Source of the DNA: Acetothermia bacterium UBA3571
GTDB taxonomy: Bacteria; Bipolaricaulota; Bipolaricaulia; Bipolaricaulales; Bipolaricaulaceae
DNA length: 27,965 nt
Direction: 5' to 3'
Assembly: GCA_002375995.1 (NCBI GenBank)
Contig: DFNI01000002.1
Coordinates: 1-27,965, forward strand
Position numbers and translations under genes: made by a program. Positions 16,294 to 24,467 of this stretch are shown in pieces (position 1 is the stretch's first letter; each line of letters begins with the position of its first letter). Below the pieces are notes generated by a model, which ran no database searches, was not told where the DNA came from, and saw nothing but the letters and a program-made list of their open reading frames with translations.

Positions 16294-17841
16294 TCAGGTC
16301 ATGGACTCGAGCTCACGGAATACCTGGGGGATCGCTTCCAAAAGATCTCCAGGCAGAATCCCCCGCTGGGCCGCTCGTTCTGTCAGCACCTCGCTCGCCT
16401 TTCCGTGGACGTAGACCCCCACACAGGCAGCTTCCAGGGCTTCAACTCCCCCTGCCCAAAGCCCCCCGATGAGCCCCGCGAGCACGTCCCCCGAGCCCCC
16501 GTGGGCCAGGGCGGTGTTTCCCCCCACGTGGAGGTAAACGTCCCCGTTGGGGGTAGCAATGGCCGTGGGAGGGCCTTTCAGGACCAGGACAATTCCCCAT
16601 TCCTCTGCCGCCTCCCGGGCACGCTCGATCTTGTGGGCCACCACCTCGTCCACCGCCCCACCCGCCAGGCGCACGAACTCCCCGGGATGCGGCGTCGCCA
16701 CCACGTCCCCCGCCGCCCGCCGCAAGAGCTCCGCCCGGCCGGCTAGGGCGTTGAGGCCGTCGGCGTCCAAAAGGAGCTTGGGGGCTTCTCGCAAAAGCGC
16801 CTCCACCAGCGCCGCTGGTCCCGGTCCCTTTCCCAGCCCGGGACCACAGATCACCACGTCCATATCGGCCGCAAGCTTCAGGACCCCTTTAACTGCGTTC
16901 TTCGAGAAGATCCCCATTTTCGTCGCCGGGAAGGGATGAACCAACGCCTCGGTAACGCTTCCCTCGAGCACCGGATACAGGGGTTCGGGACAGGCGATGT
17001 GGACGAGGCCGGCCCCAGCTCGGTAAGCTGCCTCCGCCGCCAGCGCCGCCGCCCCAGCCATCCCCACCGATCCTCCTACTACCAGCACCTTCCCGAACGT
17101 CCCCTTGTGGCCGAACGGGTCCCTATAGGGAAGCGCAGCGGCGCAAAAGGCCTCGGAGATCACCTCCGCCACCGGGTCCACGGCGTCCCACGCGGCCTGG
17201 GGGTAGGCCACGTCGATCACTTCCACCTCGCCGCAGTGCCGTGCCGCGGGAAGGAGCAGGTGGCAAGGCTTAAGTGCTCCCATGGCCAGGGTTATGTCCG
17301 CCTCCACCGCTGGCCCCGGCACCTCGCCGGAATCGGCGTCCAGCCCCGAGGGGATGTCCACCGCCACCACTAACCCCAGGGACTCGTTCACGAGCTCGAT
17401 GGCCTTGGCGGCGAGACCCCTAGCAGCCCCTTTGATCCCCACCCCCAAGAGGCCGTCGATGACGAGATCAGCTCGGACGAGGGCGTCCCGGAACCTCTCC
17501 AGGTCCCGCGAAGAGCGCACCCGGAAGAGCCTCCCCGGGAATGAGGCGGCGAAGGCGTTGGCCTGTGATGCGGCGGCGCCGGTGGGCTCCCCCAAGATGA
17601 CCGCCAGCACTTCCGCGCCCCAAAGTCCAAGCCACCGGGCGATCCCCAACGCATCCCCGCCGTTTCCCCCTTTTCCACATACCGCGAAGACGTAGCGCCT
17701 GAGAGGTCGCCCCAGGGTGCGCTGCAGGTACTCGGCCCCGCCCCGGGCGGCCGATTCCATGAGGAGCAAACGCTCCATGCCCAGCCGCTCGCTCTCGCGA
17801 TCTAAAGCCCTTATCGCCTCGGCGGAAAAAACGGGCTGCAT
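16294..17841 (-). CDS. nnr: Bifunctional NAD(P)H-hydrate epimerase / ADP-dependent dehydratase
   Basis: About 515 residues. It repairs damaged NAD(P)H hydrates: the N-terminal YjeF_N domain interconverts R and S epimers and the C-terminal kinase-like domain dehydrates the S form using ADP. The N-domain shows CGKGGNGGDALGIARWL, VIDGLLGVGIKG and VAVDIPSGLDADSG. The C-domain shows VLVVGGSVGMAGA, LLLDADGLNALAG, VVATPHPGEFVRLAG, VLKGPPTAIA and GNTALAHGGSGDVLAGLIGG. I prefer ATG 17841 (MQPVFSAEAIRALD) because it matches the usual family N-terminus; a TTG at 17847 is in frame. No clear ribosome site precedes either. A promoter lies in the 64-base gap after miaA, so nnr-tatD may form its own unit. 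Confidence 0.93.
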   Translation of the reverse strand: MQPVFSAEAIRALDRESERLGMERLLLMESAARGGAEYLQRTLGRPLRRYVFAVCGKGGNGGDALGIARWLGLWGAEVLAVILGEPTGAAASQANAFAASFPGRLFRVRSSRDLERFRDALVRADLVIDGLLGVGIKGAARGLAAKAIELVNESLGLVVAVDIPSGLDADSGEVPGPAVEADITLAMGALKPCHLLLPAARHCGEVEVIDVAYPQAAWDAVDPVAEVISEAFCAAALPYRDPFGHKGTFGKVLVVGGSVGMAGAAALAAEAAYRAGAGLVHIACPEPLYPVLEGSVTEALVHPFPATKMGIFSKNAVKGVLKLAADMDVVICGPGLGKGPGPAALVEALLREAPKLLLDADGLNALAGRAELLRRAAGDVVATPHPGEFVRLAGGAVDEVVAHKIERAREAAEEWGIVLVLKGPPTAIATPNGDVYLHVGGNTALAHGGSGDVLAGLIGGLWAGGVEALEAACVGVYVHGKASEVLTERAAQRGILPGDLLEAIPQVFRELESMT

Positions 17842-17852
17842 ATCCAAGGATC

Positions 17853-17881
17853 ATTGTAGGGAGATTGATGAAGTCGGCCAA
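17853..17881 (-). promoter_or_regulatory. Promoter in the miaA-nnr gap
   Basis: On the minus strand TTGGCC (17876-17881) and TACAAT (17853-17858) are 17 bases apart. The predicted transcript start, near 17846, leaves only about five bases before ATG 17841, close to leaderless. Confidence 0.45.
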
Positions 17882-17905
17882 GTGGTGGGATACCGAAAGC
17901 CGGGT

Positions 17906-18808
17906 TCAGGCTTCCTGAAGCATGCTCAGGATTTCCCGGGCCACCTGGGCTGTGTCCTTTCCCGTGCGGTCAATCCAGCGTATCCCAGGTTCGCGCCGGA
18001 ACCAGGTGAGCTGGCGCCGGGCATAGGCCTTAGTGTTGGCCACGATCCTGCGTCTTGCTTCCCCCAGAGGGATTATCCCCCGGAAATGGTCGAAGAGCTC
18101 TGCGTAGCCGATGGTGCGGAGGATGGGGACATCCGCGGGGAGCTTGGTGTGGAAAAGCTTCCGGGCCTCATCCACAAGGCCTTTGGCGAACATCTCCTCC
18201 ACCCGGGCCGCGATCCGCCGGTAGAGCTCCCTCCGTTCAAGGGAGATCCCCACCACCAAAAGGGGCCAGGGGAACGGACGTTCCTTTCCCCAGAAGTGGG
18301 AGATGGGCTTCCCCGTGAGGCGGTAGACCTCCAGCGCTCTGATGATGCGGACCCGATCGCTGCGGCGGATCTTGGCCGCGGCGGCGGGATCCACTCGTAA
18401 AAGCTCGGCGTAAAGCTCAGCGGTGGGCTTGTGGGAAAGCTCGGCTCGGATCTCCGGTGCCGCTCCGGGCCCCTCGAATATCCCCACGGTGAGTGCCCGG
18501 ATGTACAGGGTGCTCCCTCCCACGATCACCGGTATCCGGCCTCGGTCCACGATCTCGCACACCACCCGCTCGCAATCCCGCCGGAACCTGACGGCATCGT
18601 ACCGGACCCACCACGGCACATGGTCGAGCAGGTGGTGCGGGACGCGACGGCGCAGCTCCCACGAGGGCTTCGCTGTCCCGATCTCGAGGTCCTTATATAC
18701 CGCGCGGGCATCGGCGGAGACCACTTCCCCGCCGATCATATCCGCGAGCTCCACCGCGATCTCGCTCTTCCCCACCGCGGTGGGCCCCACAATCAGGGGG
18801 ATCTTCAC
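17906..18808 (-). CDS. miaA: tRNA dimethylallyltransferase
   Basis: Protein of 300 residues, the usual MiaA length. It transfers a dimethylallyl group from DMAPP to N6 of A37 in tRNAs that read codons starting with U. Motifs: P-loop-like GPTAVGKS (residues 8-15), SADARAVYKDLEIGTAKP (family form SADSMQVY...GTAKP), VIVGGSTLYIRAL, DRVRIIRALEVY, RTIGYAEL and KAYARRQLTWFRR. The substitution ARAVY for the common SMQVY is mildly unusual, but the adjacent DIGTAKP-like core is kept. The ATG overlaps the rpoD stop by four bases, a sign of translational coupling. MiaB, the next enzyme of the pathway, is not in this window. Confidence 0.95.
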   Translation of the reverse strand: MKIPLIVGPTAVGKSEIAVELADMIGGEVVSADARAVYKDLEIGTAKPSWELRRRVPHHLLDHVPWWVRYDAVRFRRDCERVVCEIVDRGRIPVIVGGSTLYIRALTVGIFEGPGAAPEIRAELSHKPTAELYAELLRVDPAAAAKIRRSDRVRIIRALEVYRLTGKPISHFWGKERPFPWPLLVVGISLERRELYRRIAARVEEMFAKGLVDEARKLFHTKLPADVPILRTIGYAELFDHFRGIIPLGEARRRIVANTKAYARRQLTWFRREPGIRWIDRTGKDTAQVAREILSMLQEA

Positions 18809-19857
18809 TCTTCCGAGAGCAAAAGGTCCCGGTAACGCTTCAACGCCGCCCGCCGGGAGGGATGTTTCAGCTTCTCTAAGGCTCGCAGCTCGATCTGGCG
18901 AATTCGTTCCCGGGTAACGTCGAACATCGCCGCCACCTCCTTCAGGGTGCGGGGGTGGCCGTCGCGCAATCCGTATCGGAGCTCCAAGATCTCCCGCTCC
19001 CGGGGATCCAGCTCCCTTATCGCCTTGAGAAGCTCCTCCCGGAGCTTTTCCCGGATGGCCTCCTTGGAGGGCGAGGGTACGGAGCTATCGGCGATGAGGT
19101 CGCCCAGGGTCTCATCCTCGTCCTCGGAGAGGGGGCGCTCCAGCGAAGAGGTATAGCGTGCCACCTGCTCGATGCGCTTGATCTTGTCCACCGGTATCCC
19201 CAGGGTCTCGGAGAGCTCCTCGTAGGTGGGGGCGGTCCCGTACCGCTGGATGTGCTCCCTTCTCGCTTCAGAGAGGTCCTGCAGGGTCTCAGCGGCATGG
19301 GTGGGAACGCGGATGGTGCGTGTCTGATCTGCCAGGGCCCGGGTGATGGCTTGGCGTATCCACCAGGTGGCATAGGTGGAGAACTTGTAGCCCTTGCGCC
19401 AGTCGAACTTCTCCACCGCCCGCATGAGGCCGATGTTCCCTTCCTGGATCAAGTCCAAAAGCGAAAGACCGTGGTGCATGTAGCGTTTGGCTACAGAGAC
19501 CACCAGCCGGAGGTTGGACTCGATGAGCTTCTTGCGCGCCGCCTCCCCTTCTTTCACTTTCCGTTCCAGCTCCTCGCGTTCTTCCGGGGAAAGCTTGTCC
19601 CCTTCTTCCTTGAGACGTTGGGCCGCGAGCTTTCCCTCCTCCATGGCCTTCGCCAGAGCAACTTCCTCTTCTTTGGTGAGGAGGGGAACGCGTCCGATTT
19701 CCTTGAGATAAGTACGGATGGGGTCTTCCCGGGAACGCGGCGTTTCTTCAATTTCCTCTACCGCTGGGCTTTCCTCCGGCTCCTCCACGGGGACGTTGGC
19801 GTCCCCTTCCCATGGGTCCGGCACGTCCGAATACACACGCTTATCCTTGCTTTTCAT
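18805..19857 (-). CDS. rpoD: Primary RNA polymerase sigma-70 factor
   Basis: Protein of 350 residues, compact for a primary sigma factor: a short acidic N-terminus (about 1-42) replaces a full region 1.1. Region 1.2 begins at DPIRTYLKEIGRVPLL. Region 2 has NLRLVVSVAKRYMHHGLSLLDLIQEGN (shown here as NLRLVVSVAKRY and LSLLDLIQEGN), then KFSTYATWWIRQAITRA for -10 recognition and melting. Region 3 is TAPTYEELSETLGI and following. Region 4 ends with TLKEVAAMFDVTRERIRQIE, the -35-binding helix-turn-helix. Its presence fits the near-consensus TTGACA/TATAAT-type promoters seen here. AAGGGGGA precedes the ATG. The gene overlaps dnaG by 17 bases and miaA by four, so it belongs to a macromolecular-synthesis-type operon. 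Confidence 0.96.
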   Translation of the reverse strand: MKSKDKRVYSDVPDPWEGDANVPVEEPEESPAVEEIEETPRSREDPIRTYLKEIGRVPLLTKEEEVALAKAMEEGKLAAQRLKEEGDKLSPEEREELERKVKEGEAARKKLIESNLRLVVSVAKRYMHHGLSLLDLIQEGNIGLMRAVEKFDWRKGYKFSTYATWWIRQAITRALADQTRTIRVPTHAAETLQDLSEARREHIQRYGTAPTYEELSETLGIPVDKIKRIEQVARYTSSLERPLSEDEDETLGDLIADSSVPSPSKEAIREKLREELLKAIRELDPREREILELRYGLRDGHPRTLKEVAAMFDVTRERIRQIELRALEKLKHPSRRAALKRYRDLLLSEE

Positions 19858-21553
19858 ATTCCCCCTTCAATACCCGCGCCCGGCTACGACAAAGCTCTAC
19901 GTACTCCCGCTGGAGTTTCTCCAAGACCTCTCGTTCCCCGCGCTTTTCCGCCCGTGTCAGTTCCTCCCGCAACGACTCGATCCGCTGTTCCAGCTTGGGA
20001 AGCACGTGAAACTTTCGCCACGCCTCCTCCAGCGCTCTTTCCTCATCCGAGAAGTTGACATCCCAAAGGAGAATTCGGCTCAAACGGGCTTGTAGTTCTG
20101 GCTCAAGCTCCGCGGCAAGGACATGGGGCTCGGGCCCCGCCTTCCCGTCCACGCAGCGCTCAAACCACAGTTTCACTATCGGTCTATATTCGACGCTGAA
20201 ATCCTCCGGCGCAAGCCGCACAAGTTTTTCCTCGGGGAGCTTTCCAGAAAGCAGGAATTTGAGCACCACCTCCTCGGCCCCAAACGGTTCTTCCTCATCC
20301 GCCGTCTCCTTCCACGAGATCCTCCCCCCGAGGACCTTCCACACCTCCTCTTCCGGAAGCCTTAAAAGCAGGGAAAGCTTCTGAACCCATTCGCGCCTCA
20401 AAAGCGGGTTCTTGACATGCTCCCAAAGGGAACGCACGAGCTCCAGGGCATCCCCTTTGCCCTTGAGGGAAGAAAGATCGAACCGCACGGGGATGATGGA
20501 CAGGAGGAACTCTTGGAAATCGACGGCCCCGGCGATGGCCGCGTGTAGCGCCCCTATCCCCCGCTCCCGCACCAGGGAGTCCGGGTCTTCCCCTTCAGGA
20601 AGGGGGGCCACCCTTACCTCCAGGCCGGCATCCAACAGGATCCCGATCCCCCTGAGGGTGGAGGTTTCTCCCGCGGCATCGGCATCGTAGGCGAGGACCA
20701 CCTCTCGGGCATATCGGGAGAGCCTCCTTGCTTGGGATTCGGTGAGGGCGGTGCCCATGGAGCATACCGCTTCCAGGATCCCGGCCTGCTGGAGGGAGAT
20801 GACGTCGGTATACCCCTCCACCAAGACGGCACGGCCAGAGGACTTGATCGCCTCCTTCGCGATATCGAGCCCGTAAAGGAGGGTTCCCTTCTCGAACAGG
20901 GGGGTGTTGGGGCTGTTGAGGTACTTGGGTTCCGCCCCCGAAAGGCTTCGTCCCGCGAAGGCCACCGTGCGGCCGAGCTCGTCCCGGATAGGGAAGATCA
21001 CCCGGTCCACGAAACGGTCGCGATACCCTCGTTCCCCTTTTACGATCAGACCAAGCTTTTCCAGATTGGAAATGCCCCAACGGGAAAGGGCGGAAAGGAG
21101 GGAGGTGCCCGATGGGGGGGCGTAGCCTAGCCCGTACCGCTCCCAAACCTCCGGACCCATCCCCCGGGAAAGGAGGTAATCCCGAGCAGGCTTACCCCCC
21201 GGGGAGTGTAGGCTATCTTGGAAAAAGCGCTCCGCGGCAGCGTTTATCTTGAGGAGCTTTTCCCTTTCGCCACTCCGTTTGAGCTCCACCCCGAGCTCTG
21301 CCGCCAGCCGCTCCAGGGCCTCCCGGAAGGAGAGCCGCTCGATGCGCATCAAAAACCCTATGGCGTCGCCGCCGGCCCCGCACCCGAAACAGTGCCAGAG
21401 CTTCTTCTCGGGAGAGACGTGGAAGGAGGGGGTGTCGTCGGGATGGAAGGGACAACGTCCCTTGTAGCCCTTCCCGGAGGGCTTCAGCGCTACATACCGG
21501 GAGATGAGCTCCACAATATCGACTTTCTCCCGGATCTCATCGAGCTCGCTCAT
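19841..21553 (-). CDS. dnaG: DNA primase
   Basis: Protein of 570 residues. It synthesises RNA primers for DNA replication and normally works with the DnaB helicase. A CHC2 zinc finger lies at C34, H37, C55, C58 (CPFH and CFGC). The primase core contains DRVIFPIRDELGRTVAFAGR (split at DELG) and PKYLNSPNTPLFEKG. The TOPRIM domain has E246 (VEGYTDV) and D290/D292 (YDADAAG) as catalytic acidic residues. The last 170 residues form the helicase-binding type of helical domain, ending in a charged helix. The ATG overlaps the preceding hydrolase gene by four bases and the 3' end overlaps rpoD by 17, continuing the dnaG-rpoD pairing known in many bacteria; rpsU is absent here. Confidence 0.96.
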   Translation of the reverse strand: MSELDEIREKVDIVELISRYVALKPSGKGYKGRCPFHPDDTPSFHVSPEKKLWHCFGCGAGGDAIGFLMRIERLSFREALERLAAELGVELKRSGEREKLLKINAAAERFFQDSLHSPGGKPARDYLLSRGMGPEVWERYGLGYAPPSGTSLLSALSRWGISNLEKLGLIVKGERGYRDRFVDRVIFPIRDELGRTVAFAGRSLSGAEPKYLNSPNTPLFEKGTLLYGLDIAKEAIKSSGRAVLVEGYTDVISLQQAGILEAVCSMGTALTESQARRLSRYAREVVLAYDADAAGETSTLRGIGILLDAGLEVRVAPLPEGEDPDSLVRERGIGALHAAIAGAVDFQEFLLSIIPVRFDLSSLKGKGDALELVRSLWEHVKNPLLRREWVQKLSLLLRLPEEEVWKVLGGRISWKETADEEEPFGAEEVVLKFLLSGKLPEEKLVRLAPEDFSVEYRPIVKLWFERCVDGKAGPEPHVLAAELEPELQARLSRILLWDVNFSDEERALEEAWRKFHVLPKLEQRIESLREELTRAEKRGEREVLEKLQREYVELCRSRARVLKGEYEKQG

Positions 21554-22143
21554 AGGAGTTCCCGCAGAAAGGGGTTCCTTTCCCGCTCCACCTGAAGCGA
21601 GGTGGGTTCACCGTGGCCGGGGTAAATGCGCCATTCCCCCGAAAGGGAAGAGAAGAAGCGTCGGATGGATTCCTGGAGTTCCGTGAACGAGCCACCGGGC
21701 AGATCCCACCTCCCCACCGAGCCCGCGAACACCAAATCCCCACAGAAAACCACCTTCCCCCGCTCCCAAAGGAATACCACCGATCCCGGCGAATGTCCAG
21801 GGTAGTGGGCCACCGTGAGCTCCTCCTGTCCCAGGACCAATCTCTGGCCGTCTTCCAGGTAACCGTCCGCCTGGGGCGGAGCTTTGCCGAAGGCGAAGAA
21901 CACCTCCCGCTCCGCCTCGTGGTAAAGGAGCTTTCCGCCGAAACGGCTCCTGATCTCTGGAGCCGCATCGGCGTGGTCGAAGTGACCGTGGGTAAGGAGG
22001 ATGTACTTTAATTTGACCTTTCCCAAGGCCTCGACGAGCTCCGCCGGCAAGTCCCCAGGATCGATCAGCGCCGCCTCACCGTTGGACTCCACTAAATAAC
22101 AGTTGGTGAAAAGCGGGCCGACCACGAACCTCTCAATCCTCAT
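21550..22143 (-). CDS. GloB/YcbL-like metallo-beta-lactamase-fold hydrolase
   Basis: Protein of 197 residues, near the usual length for short glyoxalase II-like proteins. The dinuclear metal motif THGHFDH is at 51-57. Further metal ligands appear in HYPGHSPGS, FCGDLVFAGSVGR and YPGHGEPT. The N-terminal FTNCYLVE and ALIDPGD strands are typical of the YcbL/GloB group, which hydrolyses thioesters such as S-lactoylglutathione; the substrate here may be a different low-molecular-weight thiol. It lacks the long C-terminal substrate-binding domain of classic GloB. It overlaps comF by 11 bases upstream and dnaG by four downstream, so it is embedded in the array. The family call is secure; the substrate is not. 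Confidence 0.88.
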   Translation of the reverse strand: MRIERFVVGPLFTNCYLVESNGEAALIDPGDLPAELVEALGKVKLKYILLTHGHFDHADAAPEIRSRFGGKLLYHEAEREVFFAFGKAPPQADGYLEDGQRLVLGQEELTVAHYPGHSPGSVVFLWERGKVVFCGDLVFAGSVGRWDLPGGSFTELQESIRRFFSSLSGEWRIYPGHGEPTSLQVERERNPFLRELL

Positions 22144-22849
22144 GGCGAACGGTGCGCGAAGCGGTGAGGACCATCACTTCCCCGAAGCCCGCGGAGACAA
22201 GGGCCCGGGAGCACTCCGCCGCGGTGGTCCCCGTGGTGTAGACGTCGTCCACCAATACCACCCGCTCCCCCCTCCCTACCCGGCGAGCTGAAAACGCCCC
22301 CTCGAGGTTCGCCCGGCGCTCTTCGTACCCCAGGGAAACCTGGGGTGGGGTGGAGCGCGTCTTCACGAGGAGGCCCTCCAAGGGGATACCGGATAGGCGG
22401 GAAAGCTCGCGGGCCAGCCCCTCCGCGGCGTGCCACGTGCCCTTCCGGCCGGGATCCGGGGGAACGTAGGCGATGATCTCTGCGTCCCGGGGGAGAAAGG
22501 ACACAAGGAGGCCTGAGAGGAGACGGGCCAGGGCCCTTTCACCTTCTTTCATCCCTAAAACCAAAACCCGCAGGACCCCCCGGTGTGGCCCCAGGGCCCG
22601 CGCCCAAGCGTACGGCCGCGGTTCCACCGCACACTCCCGACATATGTCCACCCCCTCTTTCACGGGGTGACCACATATAGCACACAGTGCCCCGGCGAAA
22701 ACCTCGATCTCTTCCAGACACCGTGGACAAAGGGGCCTCAGCTCGGCTTGGGATGTACCACAGATGAAACAGCGCGGCGGGAAAAGGAGGGCGGTCACTC
22801 CTTTTCCCGCCGCCCGCAGGAGCTCACTTAACGATGAATTTGGCCACAT
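22133..22849 (-). CDS. comF: ComF-family phosphoribosyltransferase-like protein
   Basis: Protein of 238 residues. ComF proteins combine an N-terminal zinc finger with a phosphoribosyltransferase fold and are needed for natural transformation in several bacteria; the molecular reaction is not settled. Eight cysteines form two CxxC pairs each: C27/C30 with C41/C44, and C56/C59 with C70/C73. The PRPP-binding loop is VVLVDDVYTTGTTAAECSRA (two acidic residues, then TTGTT). The typical leading LLFPPRC word starts at residue 21. The chosen ATG overlaps the end of gap by 26 bases and has no clear ribosome site, so a later start is possible. No other competence genes are present here, so a transformation role is only family-level inference. 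Confidence 0.9.
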   Translation of the reverse strand: MWPNSSLSELLRAAGKGVTALLFPPRCFICGTSQAELRPLCPRCLEEIEVFAGALCAICGHPVKEGVDICRECAVEPRPYAWARALGPHRGVLRVLVLGMKEGERALARLLSGLLVSFLPRDAEIIAYVPPDPGRKGTWHAAEGLARELSRLSGIPLEGLLVKTRSTPPQVSLGYEERRANLEGAFSARRVGRGERVVLVDDVYTTGTTAAECSRALVSAGFGEVMVLTASRTVRHED

Positions 22850-23879
22850 CCAAAAGGCGGCAGCAGTAGCCCCACTCGTTGTCGTAGAAGGAAAGCACCT
22901 TCACCACCTTGGGCATCTTGGGAAGCACCATGGTGTAGGCCAAGGCCACCACCGCCGAGTGGGACTCGCCCAGTACATCGGAGGAGACGATGGGCTCCTC
23001 CACCACCTTCATCACCTCGCCGAGCGGGGTCTCCGCGGCCTTGAGGAACGCCTCGTTCACCTCCTCTACCGTGACCTCCCGCTTCAGGGTAGCGGTGAAA
23101 TCGGATACGGAGCCGCACGGCACCGGCACCCTCATGGCGATCCCGTCCATCTTCTCCTCGAGTTCTGGGAAGATGGCGGGGATGGCCCGGGCGGCCCCGG
23201 TGGAGGTGGGGATGATGTTGGCCGCCGCGGCCCGGGCCCGGGCGAGGTCGTCGTGGAAAGCGTCCACAATCCGCTGGTCGTTTGTATAGGCGTGGACGGT
23301 GGTGAGGAACCCCTCCTCGATCCCGAACGCCTCGTGCAACACCTTCACCACCGGGCCCAGGGAGTTGGTGGTGCAGGAGGCGGCCGAGACGATATCGGGT
23401 TTGCCCCGCTTCTCGTACTCGTCCTCGTTCACGCGCCAGAGGATCTGCAAGGTCTCCTTGGCCTTCTCACCCCGCGGAGGGGCGGTGATGAGGACCTTTT
23501 TAGCACCGGCCTCAAGATGCCCCTTTGCCTTCTCCGGATCCCGGAAGACCCCGGTGGCCTCGATGACCACGTCCACCCCCAGCTCTCCCCAGGGAAGCTC
23601 AGTGGGGTTGGGAACCGCGGCAAGCCGGATCTCGGGGCGATCTCCGATTTTTAGGCGATCCTCGGCCACCAAGGTGACGTCCAGATCGTAGGGGCCGTAG
23701 ACGGTGTCGTACTTGAAGAGGTGTGCGGCCCATTTGGCGTTGAACTTGTCCTTCTTCTTGTTGTAGAAGAGGAGGTCGTTGATCCCCACGATCTCCACCT
23801 CGGGGTCTTTGGCGGCGATCCGGGTGAAGACCCGCCCGATCCTCCCGAAACCGTTTATCCCTATCCTCACCGGTGCCAT
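22824..23879 (-). CDS. gap: Glyceraldehyde-3-phosphate dehydrogenase, type I
   Basis: 351 residues from ATG 23879; AAGGAG lies seven bases upstream, while the GTG at 23885 is too close to it. It oxidises glyceraldehyde 3-phosphate to 1,3-bisphosphoglycerate in glycolysis. NAD-binding fold GINGFGRIGR (7-16) with GIND; the Asp at 35 favours NAD over NADP. Catalytic C169 in SAASCTTNSLGP and H196 in TVHAYTNDQ are intact, as is the C-terminal DNEWGYCCRLLD. It is longer than the usual 330-340 residues: after GINDL an insert FYNKKKDKFNAKW precedes AAHLFKYDTVYG, and another short lengthening lies near ILWRVNEDEYEKRGKPD. The gene is 27 bases after pdxT and overlaps comF. Usual partners pgk and tpi are not next to it. 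Confidence 0.95.
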   Translation of the reverse strand: MAPVRIGINGFGRIGRVFTRIAAKDPEVEIVGINDLLFYNKKKDKFNAKWAAHLFKYDTVYGPYDLDVTLVAEDRLKIGDRPEIRLAAVPNPTELPWGELGVDVVIEATGVFRDPEKAKGHLEAGAKKVLITAPPRGEKAKETLQILWRVNEDEYEKRGKPDIVSAASCTTNSLGPVVKVLHEAFGIEEGFLTTVHAYTNDQRIVDAFHDDLARARAAAANIIPTSTGAARAIPAIFPELEEKMDGIAMRVPVPCGSVSDFTATLKREVTVEEVNEAFLKAAETPLGEVMKVVEEPIVSSDVLGESHSAVVALAYTMVLPKMPKVVKVLSFYDNEWGYCCRLLDVAKFIVK

Positions 23880-23906
23880 CTTCACGCTCCTTTTATGTCT
23901 GAGGAT

Positions 23907-24467
23907 TTAACTACACATTGTAAGGAAAAGGTCGTAAACGCGCAGGTCTTCGGTGAGCTCGGGGTGGAAGCTCGCCACGAGGACCCTTCCTTCCCGGGCC
24001 ATGACCGGATGGCCCTGGTGTTCGGCCAGGACTTCTACCCCGGGCCCCACCCGGCGGATGTAGGGGGCGCGGATGAAGACCGCCGGCACCCGCCCCACCC
24101 CCTTCACTTCGAGTTCCGTCTCGAACGAGTCCACCTGCCTCCCGGACGCGTTCCGCTCCACGGCGATGTCGATAAAGCCGAAGAACCTCTCGGGCCAGTT
24201 GACGATCTCCCGGGCCAAGAGGATCATCCCCGCACAGGTGCCGAAAAAGGGAACACCCGAGCGGTGGAGCTCCTCAATGGGCTCCACCAAACCTGACCAC
24301 TTGAGGAGCCTCCAGATGGCGGTGCTCTCCCCCCCGGGAAAGACGAGACCAGATACGCCCTCGAGATCGGCCGGCTTGCGCACCGGGACGGCTTTCACTT
24401 CCAACCGTTCCAGCGCCCGGAGGTGCTCCCGCACGTCGCCTTGGACGGCAATGACCCCGATCTTCAT
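23907..24467 (-). CDS. pdxT: Pyridoxal 5'-phosphate synthase glutaminase subunit
   Basis: Protein of 186 residues, the normal PdxT size. It hydrolyses glutamine and channels ammonia to PdxS for one-step PLP synthesis. The class I glutaminase triad is visible: C78 in GTCAGM, and H168 with E170 in FHPEL. GGEST at 45-49 is the family's oxyanion/glutamine-binding motif, and IGVIAVQGDVREH opens the protein. The glycine-rich activation loop is present near residues 10-12. Its ATG overlaps the stop of pdxS by four bases, the usual arrangement for making the subunits of the 24-mer complex in balance. Confidence 0.97.
   Translation of the reverse strand: MKIGVIAVQGDVREHLRALERLEVKAVPVRKPADLEGVSGLVFPGGESTAIWRLLKWSGLVEPIEELHRSGVPFFGTCAGMILLAREIVNWPERFFGFIDIAVERNASGRQVDSFETELEVKGVGRVPAVFIRAPYIRRVGPGVEVLAEHQGHPVMAREGRVLVASFHPELTEDLRVYDLFLTMCS

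Noticed and set aside
18955..20058. Plus-strand open frame of 367 codons opposite rpoD and dnaG
   Set aside because: Covers conserved sigma-70 regions on the other strand; no ribosome site or recognisable domain.
22764..23654. Plus-strand open frame of 296 codons opposite comF and gap
   Set aside because: His/Gly-rich antisense product of GAPDH codons; no independent support.
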